Positions 7,819 to 16,877 of a stretch of DNA of 64,000 bases are shown piece by piece. The stretch is taken from assembly GCA_934646005.1 (NCBI GenBank), contig CAKUED010000007.1:51509-115508 (forward strand), in the 5' to 3' direction. The notes beneath the pieces were generated by a model. The model saw nothing but the letters and a program-made list of their open reading frames with translations. It had not been told where the DNA came from and made no database searches. Source of the DNA: an uncultured Oscillospiraceae bacterium (GTDB lineage Bacteria > Bacillota > Clostridia > Oscillospirales > Oscillospiraceae). The position numbers and the translations under genes were made by a program. Positions within the stretch are counted from its first letter, which is position 1, and each line of letters opens with the position of its first letter.

Positions 7819-9436
7819 AGCAATCGGAAGTTTTCTGGTGCGAAAAAATGACCCGCCGGGGGCCTCCGAATTTCAGAAAAATTTCAAGCTCGACACGCTC
7901 GCGTGTGCTTCCCTTTTTAACGATAATATGATCTAAGATCGTTGTGACAAGCGCTGCGTCCACGCCGTTTTCAAACGACAGCTTCTGCTCCAGCGCAGCC
8001 CGAACCGCCTGCATCTGCACTTCCGTGGCTTTGCTCTTTTCTTCTTCCTGTCGGATCCCGGCAAGCTGCATCTCCAGCCGCTGCATCTGGTCGTTGAAGC
8101 CGTCGTTTCGTTTTTTGAACTCTGCCATATTGATTGCACCGGCAATGCTCATCTCAAGCAGCCGGTCTTTTTTCTGCTCCAGCGCCTGCAATTCTTCCTC
8201 TATGCGAGCGCTTTCCCGTCGGAAGTCGCGCTCGTTCGGTACAGCCTCGATCACCTTCATAACTGCGCTGATGACAGCCTCTTTATCCTGTACAAGCCCC
8301 GCAAAAATCTGCGCCATGATCTGATTCAGATCTGCTGTCCAGAGCTGCGGCGAGCAGCAGCCCGCGCGGCCGCGGTCGCGGTAGACCCTGCATTGCCAGA
8401 CCTCCTGACTGCCGGCCTGCGTTTTATAGAGCTGCCGATGGTAGCTCGTGCCGTGTTCTTCACATATGATCTTGCCGCTGTATGGGTAGCGGTTGTGGAA
8501 ATCCGCGCCGCTGGCGTGCTCCTGCATTTGCCTGCTTCGCGCTTTGTAGAGGGCGTTCGCCCGATCCCATAGTTCTTCTGAAACGATGGCTGGGATCGAC
8601 GGGTCCGGGTACATGACCCACTCGCTCTCGTCGAGAAATACCTTTCGCTTGCTTCGATAATCAACCGTCTGGCTCTTATTGCCGCAATACCAGCCCTTGT
8701 ATTTGGGATTGCAGAGAATGTGACGAATGGTCAGCACGTTAAAGGCGTTTCCCTGTCTGCTTGCAAAGCCCTCGTCAAATAAAATCTGCGAAATGCGCCG
8801 GATGCCAAGCTGCTGGTTTGCATACAGATCAAAGATGCGCCGAACGATCTGCGCTTCCGTTTCATTGACCGTCAGTACACAGCCGCTTTTGTCATAGCCC
8901 CAGAGCAGGTCGTTTCCCAGCACATGACCGTTTTTGATCGCCTGTCGGAAGCCGAATTTCAGACGCTCTGAGAGCTTTCGCACTTCGTCCTGCGCCACGC
9001 CTGCCATGACGACCAGACGGAACTCGCTGTCCGGGTCAAGCGTGTTGATGTTATCATTCTGGAACAGAACGCCGACGTCGTGCTCCAGAAGCTCCTGCGT
9101 GTATTGGATGCTGTCCAGCGTGGAACGCGAGAAGCGGGATATTTCCTTCGTGATGATAAAATCGAAGCGCCCGTCTTTGGCGTCCCGGATCATGCGAAGG
9201 AAGCTATCCCGCTTCTTTGTGCTGGTGCCGCTGATGCCCTCGTCAATATATCCGGGCACATAGCTCCAGCTTCGTTTGGATTGGATCAGTTCTGTGTAGT
9301 ACTGTACCTGATTCTCCAAACTGTTTAACTGCTCATCTCTGTCTGTGGAAACGCGCGCGTAAAACGTCACGCGCAGCGGCAGATCAAAAATCGTCCGCCC
9401 GTTTCGCATTTCATTGCGGATCTTTACAATGTTCAT
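7802..9436 (-). CDS. Large serine recombinase (integrase/excisionase of the sigK element)
   Basis: This 544-aa protein is in the SpoIVCA/TnpX-like class. The resolvase catalytic domain (about 20-165) carries the nucleophilic serine in [11 protein letters not shown], and [11 protein letters not shown] and EISRFSRST are present. A Recombinase domain (about 190-290), a Cys-containing zinc-ribbon (about 312-375) and a long coiled coil (about 395-480) follow. The start ATG has AGGAGG 8 bp upstream. It is the only intact site-specific recombinase seen inside the element and sits at its edge, so it most likely catalyses integration and excision at sigK. Its stop codon (7802-7804) lies in host sigK DNA outside the crossover, so the last residues differ between the integrated and circular forms. 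Confidence 0.93.
   Translation of the reverse strand: MNIVKIRNEMRNGRTIFDLPLRVTFYARVSTDRDEQLNSLENQVQYYTELIQSKRSWSYVPGYIDEGISGTSTKKRDSFLRMIRDAKDGRFDFIITKEISRFSRSTLDSIQYTQELLEHDVGVLFQNDNINTLDPDSEFRLVVMAGVAQDEVRKLSERLKFGFRQAIKNGHVLGNDLLWGYDKSGCVLTVNETEAQIVRRIFDLYANQQLGIRRISQILFDEGFASRQGNAFNVLTIRHILCNPKYKGWYCGNKSQTVDYRSKRKVFLDESEWVMYPDPSIPAIVSEELWDRANALYKARSRQMQEHASGADFHNRYPYSGKIICEEHGTSYHRQLYKTQAGSQEVWQCRVYRDRGRAGCCSPQLWTADLNQIMAQIFAGLVQDKEAVISAVMKVIEAVPNERDFRRESARIEEELQALEQKKDRLLEMSIAGAINMAEFKKRNDGFNDQMQRLEMQLAGIRQEEEKSKATEVQMQAVRAALEQKLSFENGVDAALVTTILDHIIVKKGSTRERVELEIFLKFGGPRRVIFSHQKTSDCFSPCS
7804..7823. other. attL: left junction of the sigK-intervening element
   Basis: Host sequence ends with the sigK ATG. 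The AA at 7807-7808 is the predicted 2-bp crossover. The element-side arm CAAGGGC-TGAAGCAA runs to 7823. Joined with the right end (TTGCTTCA-TCCGAAT-AA at 61875-61891) it forms a palindrome with 8-bp perfect arms spaced exactly 7 bp on either side of AA. Three more matched bases (TCC/GGA) occur outside a 2-bp gap. This is typical of a serine-integrase attP. Confidence 0.8.
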
Positions 9437-9955
9437 GACCGATACCTCCTGTCAAACACACAGGATACCGAAAGAAGTTTGGAAAGTCTATCGACGAATG
9501 TACCAAATCTGCCGCGCCCAAATAGGTCGTTTTGGAGATCAGACCGAGGGTGCAGACTTCTTTTAATAAAACAGATAAAAGCTCTCGCTGTGCGCTTTCC
9601 ATTTCGATCACCTCGGTTCAGCGTATGAAGGAGTATCTTCCGTCATTCCAAATCAAAGCATCGGAAAACATGGCTGTCTGCCGTACTTTCCGATACCTTG
9701 AGTCACGGGGCGGCTCTGCAAAACGCAGAGCCGCCCCTGCTTTTGAAATTTTGATGCTTGCTCCTGTTCGACGCTTCTTCCCGGAGCCAAGGCAGCGGCT
9801 GAACGGCAGCTGGCGCTGCTCACGAGTCTTGCACCCCTCCGAGGATCTCTCCGAGCTGCCCCCATTGCGTGAAGCTGTGGCTGGGCAGGAGTACCATTGT
9901 CCGCGGACGAGATCACGGCAAAACAGCTTGCCAAAGCTGCTTTGGGATGGATGGT
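8993..9955. repeat. Direct repeat, copy 1 (recombinase 5' region plus upstream DNA)
   Basis: This block recurs at 62478-63438, 53,485 bp away and in the same orientation. By eye the first roughly 690 bp (recombinase codons 1-148, the small ORF and upstream DNA to about 9690) look identical. The distal 270 bp carry scattered substitutions (for example around the GGGCGGCTCTGC hairpin). It ends sharply after GGATGGATGG. Confidence 0.9.
9411..9602 (-). CDS. Small conserved ORF upstream of the recombinase
   Basis: A 63-aa protein starting MESAQRELLSVLLKEVC, with a second amphipathic stretch GLISKTTYLGAADLVHSSID. ATG 9602 follows GAGGTG. It overlaps the recombinase start by 26 bp, so the two are coupled. 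I know no function. Small proteins placed directly before serine recombinases can be directionality or regulatory factors, but nothing here proves that. A second, identical copy lies at 62896-63087 in the duplicated block on the other side of sigK. Confidence 0.6.
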   Translation of the reverse strand: MESAQRELLSVLLKEVCTLGLISKTTYLGAADLVHSSIDFPNFFRYPVCLTGGIGHEHCKDPQ

Positions 9956-10168
9956 ACCGCTCGTCACCTTATTGGGCCGCCTTTATGCAGGAGCATCGCT
10001 CCCGCACAGGTGGTCTTCGCGCATCCTCCGCATCGCTGTTCCATTTCTGGCTCATCCGCTTGATGTCATTCAGTCGCTGGATATGTACTTTTCAAGCTGC
10101 ACGAGAGCGTTCTAAAAATACCTCTCACCCCTTATCCACATCCAGAGACCCTTTGCACCAAACTTTTT
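9603..10168. other. Non-coding region between recombinase module and sigma-like gene
   Basis: No convincing gene is present. A strong hairpin (GGGGCGGCTCTGC/GCAGAGCCGCCCC, 9707-9739) is followed by CTTTTGAAATTTTGA (9740-9754). The same 15-mer forms one arm of the hairpin at 10605. The stretch from 9690 to 9955 is the diverged part of the direct repeat; 9956-10168 matches nothing else in the window. The recombinase operon promoter should lie in this region. Confidence 0.5.
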
Positions 10169-10588
10169 TCACTCTCGCATCAGTTTCAGCAATTTAGCCA
10201 AAATTCGTTCCTTTTTATTGTGCACTGTCATAGCCGACAGCCCGAGCCTCAACGCCGCTGCCCGCTCACTGGCATTCTCAAAGAAAAGCAGCTGAACAAG
10301 CCTCCGTTCCTCCTCTGAGAGCTTTGAGAGACAAGCATACAGCTTTTTCGCCATAAGCCGCGCGATCACAATGTCTTCCGGCTCATCTGACGCCGTATCT
10401 GCCAGCATTTCTGCGCCAAGCGCGCCGCTCGTATCAAGGGCATTATAGGAAAGGACGCGATGCCTGCGCTCCTTTTCGATCTGCGCCAGTTCACGGCGTC
10501 TTGCCCTGTAGTAGGTCAGATAGACCTCTTGTGTGACCTCGACCAGTTCCTCCCGGACTTTGATATAAAATTTATTTTGAGCCGTCAT
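10169..10588 (-). CDS. Sigma-70-like regulator of the mobile element
   Basis: This 139-aa protein has an N-terminal sigma-like segment (KVREELVEVTQEVYLTYYRA) and a C-terminal region-4 helix-turn-helix (LSEEERRLVQLLFFENASER, then AAALRLGLSAMTVHNKKERI). Proteins of this size and layout are common in clostridial integrative elements, where they control excision or transfer. It lies just upstream of the recombinase module on the same strand. Its GGAGG ribosome site is placed inside a long hairpin (10596-10645), so translation is probably controlled. Confidence 0.75.
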   Translation of the reverse strand: MTAQNKFYIKVREELVEVTQEVYLTYYRARRRELAQIEKERRHRVLSYNALDTSGALGAEMLADTASDEPEDIVIARLMAKKLYACLSKLSEEERRLVQLLFFENASERAAALRLGLSAMTVHNKKERILAKLLKLMRE

Positions 10589-10595
10589 TCGGCAG

Positions 10596-10645
10596 ACCTC
10601 CGTTCTTTTGAAATTTTGAGAAAATCAAAATTTCAAAAGCGGAGG
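10596..10645 (-). promoter_or_regulatory. Leader hairpin sequestering the Shine-Dalgarno of the sigma-like gene
   Basis: On the minus-strand transcript, CCUCCG-CUUUUGAAAUUUUGA is followed by a 5-nt loop (UUUUC), then UCAAAAUUUCAAAAG-AA-CGGAGG. The 15-bp A/U-rich stem is perfect, and the outer CCUCCG pairs with CGGAGG across a 2-nt bulge. CGGAGG is the ribosome binding site, 8 nt before the AUG at 10588. The structure should mask initiation until melted or remodelled. Confidence 0.75.
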
Positions 10646-10987
10646 CGCGCGAGGGTGGATACAAAAAACAGCTTGCGGCAGATATTTGCCGTTTATAACT
10701 ACATGCCAGACATTATTGGCATCTGCTTTCGGACGCAGTTGTTCAGAACATATTGCCTTGTAGTTGCCGCTTCCAGCGCGTATTTTTGAAAGCGATATTG
10801 CTTCCAGCGGGTTTTCTGTTCATCAAAAGAAGCTGCATTTTCACTTCCATATCTGCGCAAAACACATAAACGCTCCATTTCCGGCAGAAATGGAGCGTTT
10901 ATGTTCATACAGGCAGTCCCAAAATCCGCCGTTTTTATAGGTCGGTCAGGAGCGTCATGCTTTTCTATTCTCGCTGTATATTTGCAG
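10646..10987. other. Intergenic region with a perfect 17-bp hairpin at 10864-10904
   Basis: No gene is seen. ACATAAACGCTCCATTT-ccggcag-AAATGGAGCGTTTATGT (10864-10904) is a perfect 17-bp inverted repeat lying just downstream (minus strand) of the FucI-like gene that ends at 10988. It likely terminates the sugar operon, although the following T-tract is weak. The 10660-10860 portion shows no repeat or coding signal. Confidence 0.55.
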
Positions 10988-12466
10988 TCATCCAAACGGA
11001 TTTTCCGTCGGATACAGCATTGTCTTCGGCTGATTGAACGAAATATCGCAGATTCCGAGAAGTTTAAACACCTCAAACAGCGCATTCCCAACATGTCCGA
11101 AACTCACAGCCGCATGGTGCGGAAAGCGCTTTTGTACCAGAACATGCCGATAGAATCGTTCCATATCCGTGACCGCGATCACACCGATGCTGCCAAAGGA
11201 ATGTGTTGGCACATCCAGGACCTCACCCTGCGCAATGTATGCCTTCAGCTCACTTTCCGCTGTTCCCTGCAAGCGGAAAAGGGTAACAGGACCGGCACGG
11301 AAATCTCCCTCGATCGTACCGCGGGTGATGTCAGCCTCTTCGCGGTCGGGCTCCAAAGAGCGTTTCAGAATTGTATGTTCCTTCAAAACAGGGGCTTTCA
11401 GCAGGCACGCCGACGCGTTTCCGCAATGGAAACCCATAAAAGTCTCACGCAGTGCATACCCCTGGATCTGCTCCTCGTACAGGTCTCTCGGGACAGTATT
11501 GTTAATATCCAGCAATGTTACCGGTCGTTCAGACAAGCACTGACCAATGTACTCCGACAGTGCGCCGTAGACATCCACTTCACAGGAAACCGGGATACCC
11601 TTCGCTGTCAGCCTGCCGTTCACATAGCAAGGCGTAAATCCAAATGCCGGTTGAAACGCCGGCCAGCACTTATTTGCAAATGCCACATACCGCCGGCTGC
11701 CCTTATGGTCCTGCGCCCAGTCCAGCAAGGTCAGTTCATACTGCGCCAGCTTCGGCAGAATATCCTCCATTTTTTCCGGGACGTCGATCTCGGCGCGCAT
11801 CTGTTCCATAACATCCTTGATTCGCTCATCGTTGTCATGGGCGCGATACGCCTGTAAAAGGTCCAATTCGGAGTTTTCTTCGATCTCCACGCCCAATTCG
11901 AAAAGCGGTTTGATCGGTGCGTTGCAGGCAAGGAAATCCTGCGGGCGAGGTCCAAAGGTAATGATCTTCAGATCAGAAATGCCAAGAACTGCGCAGGCAA
12001 TCTTCTGAAACCGGGCCACTTCTTCTGCCAGCTCTTCCGCATTCCCCACGGGGTGCTCCGGGATGTATGCCTTGATCCCGCGCAGCCCCAAATTATAAGA
12101 GCAATTCAGCAATCCGCAATAGGCATCGCCGCGCTCAAACTTTAAAACGCTTTTGCTCTCTTCCTCCGCGGCACAATACATGACCGGACCGCCGAAGCGC
12201 TGCGCCAGAATCGTTTCGGCAGACTCCGGTCCGAAGTTCCCCAAAAGGACGCATAGGGCGTTGCAGCCGGCTGCACGCACGTCCTCTGCTGCCGCTGCTG
12301 CCTCTTCTTCCGTGCGGACTATGATCGGGCAGCGATAGATCGTATCGCCCCGTTTTTCATAAGCGTCTGCCAAACGTTCCATTCTTCTCTGTGAGATCGT
12401 CAGCACAAATCCGCCGCGGGATACTGTCACGAGCCCGAGCCTCACCTGCGGGATATTCTGGATCAT
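10988..12466 (-). CDS. L-fucose/L-arabinose isomerase family protein (FucI-like)
   Basis: The 492-aa protein starts MIQNIPQVRLGLVTVSRGGF at ATG 12466, preceded by AGGGGAGGAAAAG. It shows the N-terminal Rossmann-like region (NALCVLLGNFGPESAET), a central ALLDIN-like stretch (PVTLLDINN) and C-terminal metal-site-like histidines (FMGFHCGNAS). Family members isomerise aldoses to ketoses in a Mn2+-dependent reaction; the exact sugar cannot be read from sequence. Its ATGA overlap with DUF4867 and position at the end of a sugar operon support pentose or deoxyhexose catabolism. It is the last gene of the minus-strand run, ending near the hairpin at 10864. Confidence 0.8.
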   Translation of the reverse strand: MIQNIPQVRLGLVTVSRGGFVLTISQRRMERLADAYEKRGDTIYRCPIIVRTEEEAAAAAEDVRAAGCNALCVLLGNFGPESAETILAQRFGGPVMYCAAEEESKSVLKFERGDAYCGLLNCSYNLGLRGIKAYIPEHPVGNAEELAEEVARFQKIACAVLGISDLKIITFGPRPQDFLACNAPIKPLFELGVEIEENSELDLLQAYRAHDNDERIKDVMEQMRAEIDVPEKMEDILPKLAQYELTLLDWAQDHKGSRRYVAFANKCWPAFQPAFGFTPCYVNGRLTAKGIPVSCEVDVYGALSEYIGQCLSERPVTLLDINNTVPRDLYEEQIQGYALRETFMGFHCGNASACLLKAPVLKEHTILKRSLEPDREEADITRGTIEGDFRAGPVTLFRLQGTAESELKAYIAQGEVLDVPTHSFGSIGVIAVTDMERFYRHVLVQKRFPHHAAVSFGHVGNALFEVFKLLGICDISFNQPKTMLYPTENPFG

Positions 12467-13119
12467 TCTTTTCCTCCCCTTCCGATCGACAATGTTATGT
12501 TGTTTCCATTCAATCCTGTAAACGCCCCCTGCCGTGCCTCCGGGGCATCCGGGTGTGCGATCAGCCACTTATTTTTTGCCCGCAGCAGTCGATCCTCCGG
12601 CGTTTTGATCGTGATCTGCTCCGGCAGGTCGGTATTCGTTCCCCGCGGCAGTCCGACCAGGCAGTGAAATCTTCCGGCGCTCCCGGAAATCGGAGCGTAA
12701 TGCAGCGTTGTTTCATAAATCAGAATCGGCGTTCCGGCAGGTACGGAAAATGCCTGCACACAGGCGCTGGATAGCTGAAAATCACAATCCAGTTCGCGCA
12801 CATCTGCCAGCAGCAGGATCATATCCTCCGCCGCCAGATTGAACTCACTGCCGCGATGATACTCCAGGCAATTGAGAACATGGTTGTTCCCGCAGCAGCA
12901 GCCCAGCTGCGCCAGCATTCCGCCGAAAATGTGATCCTGCAGATCTCTGAATAGCGGATGCGCTTCCAACCAGGGCACGCTCGGTTCATAATGAACTGCA
13001 TTCTCCGGGCAAATCGCATCCTGCACCAGTTCCTCCAGCAGCGTATCCGCTGACATCATGGGCGAAAGTACCCTCCCGAACTGCCGGAATGCCGGATCTG
13101 TCACGCATCGTATATTCAT
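12463..13119 (-). CDS. DUF4867 family protein (sugar-operon associated, cupin-like)
   Basis: This 218-aa protein starts MNIRCVTDPAFRQFGRVL at ATG 13119, with GGAGG inside the end of the response-regulator gene. It matches DUF4867, a family found beside fucose/ulose isomerase genes. The fold is probably cupin-like, judging from the spaced acidic and histidine residues (CLEYHRGSEFNLAAEDMILL), and a sugar-epimerising or isomerising role is plausible but unproved. Stop and start overlap both neighbours by 4 bp, giving tight coupling with the regulator and the FucI-like enzyme. Confidence 0.75.
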   Translation of the reverse strand: MNIRCVTDPAFRQFGRVLSPMMSADTLLEELVQDAICPENAVHYEPSVPWLEAHPLFRDLQDHIFGGMLAQLGCCCGNNHVLNCLEYHRGSEFNLAAEDMILLLADVRELDCDFQLSSACVQAFSVPAGTPILIYETTLHYAPISGSAGRFHCLVGLPRGTNTDLPEQITIKTPEDRLLRAKNKWLIAHPDAPEARQGAFTGLNGNNITLSIGRGGKE

Positions 13120-14414
13120 GGGCTGTCCTCCTTTTCCGTGTCTGAAATCCCAAGGCTTTTGCGGTAAGCACCTACCGTTTTCCCGGTTTTCCTTTTGAAC
13201 GTCTTGCAAAAATATGTTGGATTGTTATAACCAACTGCACCGGCAAGGTCACGGATCGAAACCGAATCATCCTGTAAAAGCTCGATTGCCTTTTCGATTC
13301 GGATATTTGTAAGAAACTCCTGAAAGCCGATCCCCATCTCTTCCTTGAACAGGCGGCTGAGGTAGCTTGCGCTTACGCCAACCTGTTCCGCAACCAGTTC
13401 CAGCGTAATATCTTCCTTATAATTTCCGCGCACGATGGTATATGCATGGCTGACCACCCGGCTCTGCGGCAGGGTTTCCTGTTGACGATATTCGGAACGC
13501 GCAGCGCCGGGAGCGTCGTCATCTGCCTGCGGCTGTACAGTCTGCACCCGCCTGACAGCGTTTTGTGCCTGTAAATAAGAGGCATGCAGCTGCTGAATAT
13601 CATCAACAGCAGAACCGATCCCAATTCTGACGTTTCGGGAAGTTCTTGTTGTCATTCCGGCACAAATCGTGCTTAGAGCATCCCGAAGCTGTTCCGAAAA
13701 GCGCTCTGTGCGTGCGTCTGTCTGCTGCAGCAGCAGGAGCGTAACGCCGTGATCCGCATGATCGGACGCAATGCAGCTGTACTCTACCGAGAGCAGATCA
13801 GACAGCTGATTGACATACTTCTTCCGAGAGGCTCTATCCATTTTGCCCCAGCCTTCCACCTCTACCAGTGCGATCGCCATCTGCCCGGGAGGGATCTCCA
13901 TGGCATCCATATAGACCGCCCAGTTTTTCCTGTCGATCTGATCATTTTCGACCGCCCCCAGCAGAGAGTCCGCGATTGCCGGCTTCAGTGTGACAAGCAT
14001 ATTCTTTTTCCGTCTGGTCGCGTGGCGCTCCTGTTCCAGCTTTTCAATACAGTTCCATAGCGCGCCATGCAGCTTTTCACGCTTGAGCGGCTTTACCAGA
14101 TAATCGTCAACTTCCAGCTTGATCGCGTCAACGGCATACTGAAAATTGCTGTACGCCGTGTAGATAATGACACGCGTCCCGTTCCTGCCCTGGCTCTGGC
14201 GCAGACGCCGGATCGTCTCGATCCCGCTGAGTCCCGGCATATTGATGTCCACAATGGCGATATGGACCGGCTTCTTCTCCAGAAACCGCAGCATTTCCAT
14301 ACCGTTTGCCGCAGAATAGACCACGACGCGTCCCTGCAGATCGCTCTTGATCATCTGCACCAGCGCCATACGCTCGATGGGCTCATCATCCACTACCAAA
14401 ACCGTATAGGTCAT
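13116..14414 (-). CDS. AraC-type response regulator (YesN-like)
   Basis: This 432-aa protein has an N-terminal receiver with VVDDEPIE acid pocket, phospho-acceptor Asp in HIAIVDINMPGLSG near 56, Thr in YTAYSN and Lys in YLVKPLK. A central linker follows, and then a C-terminal double helix-turn-helix AraC domain (about 330-425; VGVSASYLSRLFKEEMGIGF and AVGYNNPTYFCKTFKRKTGK). It probably activates the adjacent sugar transporter and GH43 promoters after phosphorylation by the sensor kinase whose gene it overlaps by 29 bp. Confidence 0.9.
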   Translation of the reverse strand: MTYTVLVVDDEPIERMALVQMIKSDLQGRVVVYSAANGMEMLRFLEKKPVHIAIVDINMPGLSGIETIRRLRQSQGRNGTRVIIYTAYSNFQYAVDAIKLEVDDYLVKPLKREKLHGALWNCIEKLEQERHATRRKKNMLVTLKPAIADSLLGAVENDQIDRKNWAVYMDAMEIPPGQMAIALVEVEGWGKMDRASRKKYVNQLSDLLSVEYSCIASDHADHGVTLLLLQQTDARTERFSEQLRDALSTICAGMTTRTSRNVRIGIGSAVDDIQQLHASYLQAQNAVRRVQTVQPQADDDAPGAARSEYRQQETLPQSRVVSHAYTIVRGNYKEDITLELVAEQVGVSASYLSRLFKEEMGIGFQEFLTNIRIEKAIELLQDDSVSIRDLAGAVGYNNPTYFCKTFKRKTGKTVGAYRKSLGISDTEKEDSP

Positions 14415-15924
14415 GTTCCGCTTCCTCCACGATCATCGGCACGTCCAGCAAAAACTCCGTCTTTTCATTTGGGACGCTGGTCACTCGCACACGAACGTCG
14501 CCGTCAAACAGCAATTGCAGCCGGGCGATCACATTACGTACGCCGATCCTGTTTCTCTCCTCATTCTTCCATACGCTTTCCGTCTGGAGCTGATTCAGAC
14601 GTGTAAGCTCCTCTGCTGGGATCCCCGCACCGTTGTCTCTCACGGAGATCTGTACACGGTCTCCACTGCTCAAAGCGCTGACCCAGATGCAGCCGCCTGT
14701 CAGGCGGTCCTGAAGTCCGTGGCTGATCGAATTTTCGACCAGTGGCTGCAGGATCAGACAGGGGAGCTGCGCGCAGGCGCATTGCGCATCCATCTGGATA
14801 GCGTAATCCAGTCGATCACCCAGCCGCTTCTTCTGAATCTCCAGATAGTCTCGCACATTCTCGATCTCATCCTGTATGCTCACCGTTTTATTCGCGTTGT
14901 CCAAATTGTAGCGCAAGTAGCTGCCAAGAAGTCCGATCATCTCGACTGTCTGATCTGCGCCCTCCAGATACGCGTTGGACGCGATCATATTGAGGGTGTT
15001 AAACAGGAAGTGGGGGTTGATCTGGCTTTGCAGGACCTTGAGTTCGCTGATCTTGAGCATATTCTGAACACGAAGTCCCTTTGCCTCTTCCTCGAGAAGC
15101 TGCCGTTCCAGTGCCATCGTTTTCTTGACTTGCCGGAACTGACGGTTGATCCGCTTCATAAACCGATTGCACGCGACCTGCAATTGATTGACCTCAACAA
15201 GGCCAGTCTCGGCAGTCGCCAGCAGCTCCAGTTCTCCCTCTTCTATGGCGGCGCTTCCCACGCTTTTCGTAAACGTCTCCAGCGGTTCGACCGTCTGATC
15301 CACAAATTTCAGGATCGACAGGAAGCAGATCACCATGATAAGCGCCGAAAGCAGGATCTCCGTCACAAAAACAAAATGCGTGAAATTTTGCGCCGTCTGC
15401 TGCGCCTGTTCGTTCAGGTCGATCAGCTTCTCATTGCAGTCGTTGATCGCCTGCAAGACCAGTTCGTACAGATGCACGCATTCCACAAAAATCGGTGCCG
15501 CTGCATCGCCATACCCGGAGCTCGCCAGCCGATACGCGCGGCCGCTCTCCTCCAAATAGGTATAGGTCATATGCTCCAGATCTGTCGTATCCCGCCAGAG
15601 CTCGGCGTAGCTGATGTTCTGGCGAAGAGACACGCCGCGCTGATAGAGCTGCAGTCTGCTCTGTTCATAGTCCACAGCTTCCTTGCTGCGTCCCTGGTAA
15701 ATGATCTGCCTCAGACTGGAATGCGTGTCCTCCAGCGTGTTTTTATACCGGCTGATATATTGACCGCTCTCCAAAATGCTGTGATACCGCGCAGTCACCA
15801 AGCCGTTCAAAAGCAATCCGCTCAGGCAGATCACTGCGAGCAGGATCGCCGTGATCGTATCGTGACGGCGGACTATACTCTTCATAGTCCGCGGGCGTGT
15901 GTTTCCGTTTGTTTTTCTGTTCAC
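14386..15924 (-). CDS. Sensor histidine kinase (YesM/LytS type)
   Basis: The 512-aa protein has an N-terminal transmembrane segment (about 25-50), an extracytoplasmic helical sensor region, a second transmembrane segment (about 195-220), a HAMP-like linker and coiled coil, the His_kinase domain (SQINPHFLFNTLNMIASNA, phospho-His in NPHFLFN), and a HATPase with LILQPLVENSISHG and DNGAGI. YesM-type kinases usually regulate carbohydrate uptake. The ATGA overlap with the upstream membrane-anchored sugar-binding protein suggests that this protein presents ligand to the kinase. Confidence 0.9.
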   Translation of the reverse strand: MNRKTNGNTRPRTMKSIVRRHDTITAILLAVICLSGLLLNGLVTARYHSILESGQYISRYKNTLEDTHSSLRQIIYQGRSKEAVDYEQSRLQLYQRGVSLRQNISYAELWRDTTDLEHMTYTYLEESGRAYRLASSGYGDAAAPIFVECVHLYELVLQAINDCNEKLIDLNEQAQQTAQNFTHFVFVTEILLSALIMVICFLSILKFVDQTVEPLETFTKSVGSAAIEEGELELLATAETGLVEVNQLQVACNRFMKRINRQFRQVKKTMALERQLLEEEAKGLRVQNMLKISELKVLQSQINPHFLFNTLNMIASNAYLEGADQTVEMIGLLGSYLRYNLDNANKTVSIQDEIENVRDYLEIQKKRLGDRLDYAIQMDAQCACAQLPCLILQPLVENSISHGLQDRLTGGCIWVSALSSGDRVQISVRDNGAGIPAEELTRLNQLQTESVWKNEERNRIGVRNVIARLQLLFDGDVRVRVTSVPNEKTEFLLDVPMIVEEAEHDLYGFGSG

Positions 15925-16877
15925 GATACACTGCCCTCCACGTCTGAGCTGGTTATCGTAAACAATTCGATCGGAACGTGGCGCTCAAGCCCAGTCTCTG
16001 TTCCTTCCAGAATATCTCGCAGCAGTTTTGCCGCTTCTGCGCCGGTATCGCGCGGCGATTGTGCGATAACTGCCAGAACCGTTCCGGCTTTGACCGCCTG
16101 CAGCGTAAGCTCCGAGTTGTCAAACCCGATCACCCGATAGGCATCCTTATTGATCTTGGAATCCATCGTTTTTATGATCCCTTCCAGATCAGCATCCGAG
16201 ATCCCGATAATGGCATTGACCTCCGGGTAGGCTTTCAGGATCGTCTGCGCGATCTGGGCTGCCTGGATCGCATCCATATTGGAATACTCCGTGCACACCA
16301 CCTGCATTTTCGGCCACTGCGCGATCGCATCACAAAAGCCCTCGACTTTGGAGCGCTGGCTTTCCTGACCTTGTGAGCCGGAAAGAATCGCAATATTTGC
16401 CTGACCGCCTGTTGCATGATGGAGAAGCTCCGCCGCCATCGCGCCCGCAAGGCGATGATCGCTTCCGACACTGTAGCTTATTGCGTCAGACTGGACATCC
16501 GAATCCACCAGCACTACCGGGAAGCCCGCCATATTTGCCTTTTCGAGCATCTCCTGCGTCAGGACGTCGTCCGACAGGCTGACGATCATGCCATCAACAT
16601 CCGCTGCAATCGCCATTTCAAAGCGCTTGCGCTGCTCGTCTGTATCTGTTGGCGCAGTCCGTATGATCTGGATGGAAGCAAACGTTCCCAGCTCCTGCTG
16701 GATCGCATCCGCGACCTGATCCCAATATTCTGACTGATCTTCCGCAAGCAGCACCGTGATGCGCCGCATCGGCGGCGCATCCACAGTCTTGCCAAGCGGG
16801 AAAAGTATTACAAGCAGGATCACGGCCACCCCAACAGCAGTGGCTAAACCGATCAGTACAAATCGTATATTTTTCAT
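15921..16877 (-). CDS. Membrane-anchored periplasmic-binding-like sugar sensor (RbsB family)
   Basis: This 318-aa protein has one uncleaved-looking N-terminal membrane helix (FVLIGLATAVGVAVILLVIL) and then a Peripla_BP_4 (RbsB/LacI-like) fold covering the rest: DGMIVSLSDD, FPVVLVDSDVQSD, NIAILSGSQGQESQ, VIGFDNSE. It lacks a lipobox. It lies between a second binding protein and the kinase with 4-bp overlaps on both sides. I infer that it is an accessory sensor for the two-component system rather than a transport subunit. Confidence 0.8.
   Translation of the reverse strand: MKNIRFVLIGLATAVGVAVILLVILFPLGKTVDAPPMRRITVLLAEDQSEYWDQVADAIQQELGTFASIQIIRTAPTDTDEQRKRFEMAIAADVDGMIVSLSDDVLTQEMLEKANMAGFPVVLVDSDVQSDAISYSVGSDHRLAGAMAAELLHHATGGQANIAILSGSQGQESQRSKVEGFCDAIAQWPKMQVVCTEYSNMDAIQAAQIAQTILKAYPEVNAIIGISDADLEGIIKTMDSKINKDAYRVIGFDNSELTLQAVKAGTVLAVIAQSPRDTGAEAAKLLRDILEGTETGLERHVPIELFTITSSDVEGSVS

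Noticed and set aside
9620..9627. CATACGCT on the minus strand, resembling a sigma-E -10 box upstream of the recombinase operon
   Set aside because: No matching -35 element at the right distance, and the resulting leader would start at the ribosome site itself. Too weak to claim mother-cell control.
14413..16140. 575-aa plus-strand ORF across the sugar regulatory genes
   Set aside because: Lies antisense to the histidine kinase and binding protein, which have clear domains and ribosome sites.
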